From positions 458,001 to 522,000 of the forward strand of contig JAIUJO010000290.1 in NCBI GenBank assembly GCA_023846275.1: 64,000 nucleotides of DNA. Direction: 5' to 3'. The notes under the pieces were generated by a model. It searched no databases. It saw only the letters and a list, made by a program, of their open reading frames with translations, and had not been told where the DNA came from. This document shows positions 59,526 through 64,000 of this stretch, one piece after another (position 1 is the stretch's first letter; each line of letters begins with the position of its first letter). The stretch comes from Vanilla planifolia (taxonomy: Eukaryota; Streptophyta; Magnoliopsida; Asparagales; Orchidaceae). The position numbers and the translations under genes were made by a program.

Positions 59526-62500
59526 GGTCAATGCCTACAACTTCTCCCTTTAAGAAATTTTAGACATAAAATCATTAAAAAGACAATGTTGAAGTAGTTT
59601 GGGAAGGGCATTACCCAGTCTCAAACAAAATCATTCAAAAAGCACGATGAGAAACCAAGTTTATAGAATTATTTCTTTCACACTTTATGAGGGATAGGAA
59701 CTATTGTAGGAATTATTGTTTGCTACTGATAAAAGTAACTGATTAATTGCAATAATGGCTACAATTGAATCTGATTCAATCATTATGCCAGAACATTAGG
59801 AAGTAGAGCTTTTAAAATTTCCATTGCTTCAAGAATAGAAATAATCTTCATTATAGTAATAGGATGTGAAACCAAAGTTTTTTCTACAATAATAAAAGTC
59901 TATCTTTGTCATCCCATGTAATAAACCAATTCTTTCATTCAAGTCGTCATGCACAACTACATCACAATTAAATTTGATCTAACCCATTGGAGGGGGAGTC
60001 TAATAAGAGATAAGAAACAACCCATCAAGACCATCAGAGCTCCCACTAGACATGATTAGAGAGTTGCAGCAAGTAGCAACTACAATATAATTACTCCTTT
60101 GATGTGCAATAGAATTGAATATTTTTTTTATGCTTGTCCCTACAAATTCTTTTTATGCCAATGGTGGAATAAGGATAATGTAGCACATTTGACTACCTGA
60201 GAAGTTATAGCCACCTACAAACTCATTGACATTCAATTAAGGAACTAAAAGGTAAAAGTGACATCCCTACAATTAATCCCATCAAGCATGAATTAGTCAT
60301 TTATGAAGCTACTAGACAAGAGTTCTTTCAAGATATGGCACTCCCTAAAGCAATGCTTCACAACTTCATTAGTAGTATGTCACTAAGGAACAATGTTTAG
60401 ACATCTTAATCCCTCTTGCATGAAGCCAGGTGTAAGTAGGAAGCAAATTTAATTATAATCTCCAAATTAAAATGTTTACTTAAGGTTGCACCTACTGTTC
60501 CCAAACCCACATGACATTCCCCCTTGATGGATTATGGCTAATATACATGTTGTTGTATATAGTCTCTAAGTCCAATGCCATATCCCCACTCAATTTGAAG
60601 CATAACACATCCATTTTATTTGATTTAACCCATGTAGAACAAAAATTCTAAAATACTAAACAAGATGTGGAAAACTTTTGAATCGTTTTGTGATCTTACA
60701 CCCCATGCTCCTTAACGAGCTTTGCTACAAATGTCAGATGATTCAGATCCATGTAAAAATAGGTTATCTAAGTAGCAATAAGAAGGATTCCAAGCAAATT
60801 ATTCAACAAAATGAAACAAAATTGCTTGCAAAATTTGCCAAACCATATTATTTGTGGTCTAAGGAGCTCCAATATTGAGTAACTTACACATATGAGATGC
60901 ACCATGAAGAATATAAAAAGTGTTGTTTGACATAAATTATTTCAACTAAAGGGCTAAACCCATAAATTGCCTGATACCACACCTCCATGTTTTAAAATCA
61001 ACCCTGATTGCTACTTTGGCAAACTACAAACTCCAAGTCTGACACATTCCTTGATAAGAGCTACGTTTCTTAAGAGGCATAATTTATTATATTATTATCA
61101 TTTTGACTGCTCCAAAAATAATGACACAATAAATTCCTGAATTTTGTAGTGGTGCAACTTGGAATTAAGTTGTAGGCCAAGTAATAAGTAAGAATAAAAA
61201 TTAACATCGAGTTAGTCATGACATTATGGCCCATCATTAATAGTGATTTCGACATCCATGTTGACAGAATTTTCTATGTGAGTAATTATGAAATTGAAGT
61301 CTTTTCTCTAAACTATGGTTGCTATATTTAGTTTTTTATATATTTCAATTAAACATATGAAAATTTTAAGAAATAAACATTTGAATCTTGTGCTCCATCC
61401 GTTTGTTAAATAACACTTTAAAGTTGCTTAGATTCATCCCCTTGACTTGAGTGTTGCCTAAACTGCTCTATAATATCTTAAATGTTCTTCACTATAGCAT
61501 AAGTTTTAGGAGCATAAATGTTGATGTCATCAATATACAGAAGGTGTGTAATTCAAGGAAGAAGGGCCAAAAACCCAATTGAGATAGCATGTTCAGTTGA
61601 TACTAATAATCTATAAGAGATACTTAAATATAGTAGTAAAGTGGTATGGAGAGAGAGGACATCTCTATCTAAGACCTCCAGTTGCTTTGATCGATTAGAG
61701 ACAAGTACTGTTGAATATAATTCCAAACCTTGATGTAGTGATCTAGGCCTTAATCCAACCATAGTAAAGTGTAAGGAACTACATATGCTTAAGCATATAT
61801 GGTACAAATTTTTAGTTTTACCTATCATGACACTAGTCTATATCTAACTTTAGTGCCATCAAACCTTCTATAAAAGTAGACAAGTCCAAATAGGTTTTGA
61901 TTACTTGTGTAAAAAAATAATTATTAGATATAGCACGACCTAACAAAAAAGCAACTTGCTTATGCTAATTAGATTAGAAAGCACTAACTTTAGTCTAACC
62001 ACAAAAATTTTTGTCACTATTTTTTAAATCACACTACAAAGGTACTTTGGTTTTGATGATCCATGAGTATGGTCAGTGTGTCTTTTTATCTTTTTTTTAC
62101 AAAAAACTATAATTTAAGATTTGTTTCACTATTATAATAATGTCCACCAGTTTGATCTTCTGATAACCATGTACAAACTTAACTGAGAAGCCATCCATAA
62201 CATGGGATTTGGTCATATCGTCACTCATTGGAGTCATAATTGTGGTCTTATGTTCATCATTAGTAATTACGAAAGGCTAGAAGGGTGGAGAAGTCTTATA
62301 CCATGCATGGCTACATTACCTCTTACTAAACAACTACAAAAGAATGTCCTTAACCTCAGTTGGTGAATCCAACTATTCCTTAATATCAATTTTAAGTTAC
62401 TAAATATAGTTGCTCCTAGACTTAAAGGTAGGCATTTCTTAGAAGAAGCTTGTTTTGTCTCTAAGGGTGGCCCAACTAAGCTTGGCATGTTGCTACCGCC

Positions 62501-64000
62501 ATGCTTTGATTGAAGCTATGATAGTGTGATATGAATAATTAGGCTGTGCCAATAGATCTTGCAGCTTATTTAAGCCACTTGTAGATTCTAAATGTTGAAG
62601 CTTCTAGATTTCTTGTTCCAATTAGCAAAGATTTTTATTAATGTTGCAAAGTTTTGCTATAGTCAATCTCTTAATTGTTTACAAAGCATGACAAAATTTA
62701 ATGGACAAACTATCCATTGGGCTTCCTCTAATATTCATTTTCCAAGTTTCATTAAACACATTAATTTATTAAGGAAAAGATAACCAAATGTTTTCAAATT
62801 GGGTTCTCCTTTTAATTTTGCCCAATAATGATTGTCTAAACTATAATAGTAATAGGTAGTGGTTAAAGGCAATGCCAAGGAGGAGCTAAAAGTGGTGCTC
62901 AGGATGGCTTACATACTATAAATATTCGTAAAACCTTTATATAATATTTCATAGATATGAGTATTTTGTTCTTTGTTATTACACCGTAAACTAATTTTCA
63001 ATGAAACCTAGGCCAGTTAGATCCTAAACATTAATAAAGTGGGAGAATTCATATTGAGCCTATCCACAGGTGAATGTTTTCCTACTTTTTTCTCTTGTTA
63101 TGCATGTAAGGCCTTGAAATGCCCTACAACAAGTAGTGGTCTACAAAACATAGTAGTAGCTCTAGTGTGGTCCCAAGCTAATCAGTACTTTATATAGTAT
63201 TTTGAAACATACATTGCACAACACCTCCAATTGAATTACTGTGACGTCTCACTTGGAAATTAGCCACCTATGAAGAGATATCCATAATAACAAGCATGCT
63301 CAATTTACCATAATGCTATAATGCCCCCATATAGCTTAGTCAAATGATGAACAAAGTAATCCAAGTTTTTGCTCAAACATTGATCCTCCTCACACTAATT
63401 AAAGATCTCCACATGAGTATTCAAAAGACAAACCATGAAGACCCTTTTCTCATTCACCAAATACTACAAATAGTAATGATATTTAGCTACTTCAATCAAA
63501 CAAATTTCCACCCAAGAAAAAAGATCATAATTTATTAACAAAAATAACATTACCATTAGACATAATGGTTTCATTTATTTACACATTGTTTTCATGTGAA
63601 ATTTGCTTTTTATGGGCACAAAAATTCCATAACACTTAGACAATTCATGAAATTGATCATACAATGTGGATAAACGAAGTATTCCCAAACTATGTTTCTG
63701 AAATTGCTTGTTTGTAGAATTGTAACCCAACATAATATGTGCACCACCTCTATCAAAACAAGATAGCAAATGACCCACCTCACCATAATGTTAGTCAAGT
63801 AGTACATTGGAAACCAAGTGATGTAGCAACCCACCAATAGCCACAGCCCAATAAAGTTAGGTATAGACTTTCGATAGAACATGATTACACTAAAGAGGCA
63901 TGCTGAAGTGCCTAATTTTCCTTTTTTTAGGAATATAATTATAACTTCTGAGATTGCCTCTTACTGCATTTACTTGATATTTATAGTTGCTCTTATCCAT
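59526..64000 (-). mobile_element. LINE E6: 3' part of an L1-type element (endonuclease to RNase H)
   Basis: Minus-strand LINE running beyond the right edge. In sense: spacer or ORF2 start (64000-63400, poorly readable), endonuclease (about 63350-62700), reverse transcriptase (about 62290-60950), zf-RVT (60520-60120), RNase H (60020-59590) and the 3' end. The last 100 bp of the element, with TTTGGGAAGGGCATTACCCA on the plus strand, resemble E3. It is the only copy here with a collinear ORF2 from endonuclease to 3' end, about 3.8 kb. The identity of 63400-64000 is uncertain. Confidence 0.8.
59590..63350 (-). pseudogene. LINE ORF2 pseudogene of E6 (EN, RT, zf-RVT, RNase H)
   Basis: Endonuclease: PLLVVGHFKALHA near 63150-63110, matching GDFN as GHFK. 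RT opening: FVITNDEHKTTIMTPMSDDM then HVMDGFSVKFVHGYQKI near 62280-62140. RT: IKATGGLR then RCPLSPYHFTTI near 61700-61620 (RGLRQGxPLSPxLF). Catalytic box: THLLYIDDINIYAPK near 61550-61500, YIDD intact. RT thumb: SLLMMGHNVMTNSMLIFILT at 61255-61070. zf-RVT: LPTYTWLHARGI near 60450, then NEVVKHCFRECHILKEL near 60350, with its His and Cys pair kept. RNase H: about 60020-59590, opening at the plus-strand CCCATTGGAGGGGGAGTC. Multiple stops and shifts break it. Confidence 0.8.

Overview
The window looks like nuclear DNA from a land plant, most probably a flowering plant with a large, repeat-rich genome. It contains no host protein-coding gene that I can support. It is a decayed 35S/45S ribosomal DNA array: four units, all with rRNA on the plus strand, read 18S-ITS1-5.8S-ITS2-26S-IGS. 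ITS lengths of about 230-250 bp and a surviving GTGCCAAGGAA motif in ITS1 point to an angiosperm. Every rRNA copy is heavily eroded, mostly by C-to-T and G-to-A changes as expected for long-methylated DNA, so all are called pseudogenes.

The main result is that every 18S copy is cut at, or ends near, one site about 60% along the gene, in the conserved stretch around GGGTTCCGGGGGGAGTATGG. The cut is filled by minus-strand, L1-type plant LINE remnants with these parts: ORF1 with a DUF4283-like domain and CCHC knuckle; ORF2 with endonuclease, reverse transcriptase, zf-RVT and RNase H. The 18S sequence at the cut is repeated on both sides as a target-site duplication of about 22 bp, and recurs between two LINEs placed head to tail. 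I read this as a family of 18S-specific LINEs inserted antisense to the rRNA. This is the candidate undescribed system.

Layout: LINE E1 (1-4955); unit 1 18S 3' part to 26S (4956-8190) and IGS (8191-10710); 18S 5' part (10711-11821) cut by LINEs E2 (11822-14823) and E3 (14846-18174); unit 2 18S tail to 26S (18175-22225) and IGS (to 25587); LINEs E4 (25588-27789) and E5 (27812-30490); unit 3 18S 3' part to 26S (30491-34882) and a short IGS (to 35690); an AT-rich satellite of about 17.8 kb with roughly 400-bp monomers (35691-53543); unit 4 5.8S-ITS2-26S (53544-57236) and IGS (to 59252); 18S middle part (59253-59525); LINE E6 (59526 to the window end).

The satellite sits where ETS, 18S and ITS1 of unit 4 should be. 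A GC-rich insertion of about 210 bp at 49480-49690, possibly a tRNA-derived SINE, stands out inside it. Boundaries were read by eye from remembered rRNA and LINE consensus sequences; most are good to within 5-30 bp, and those inside old LINE decay are looser.
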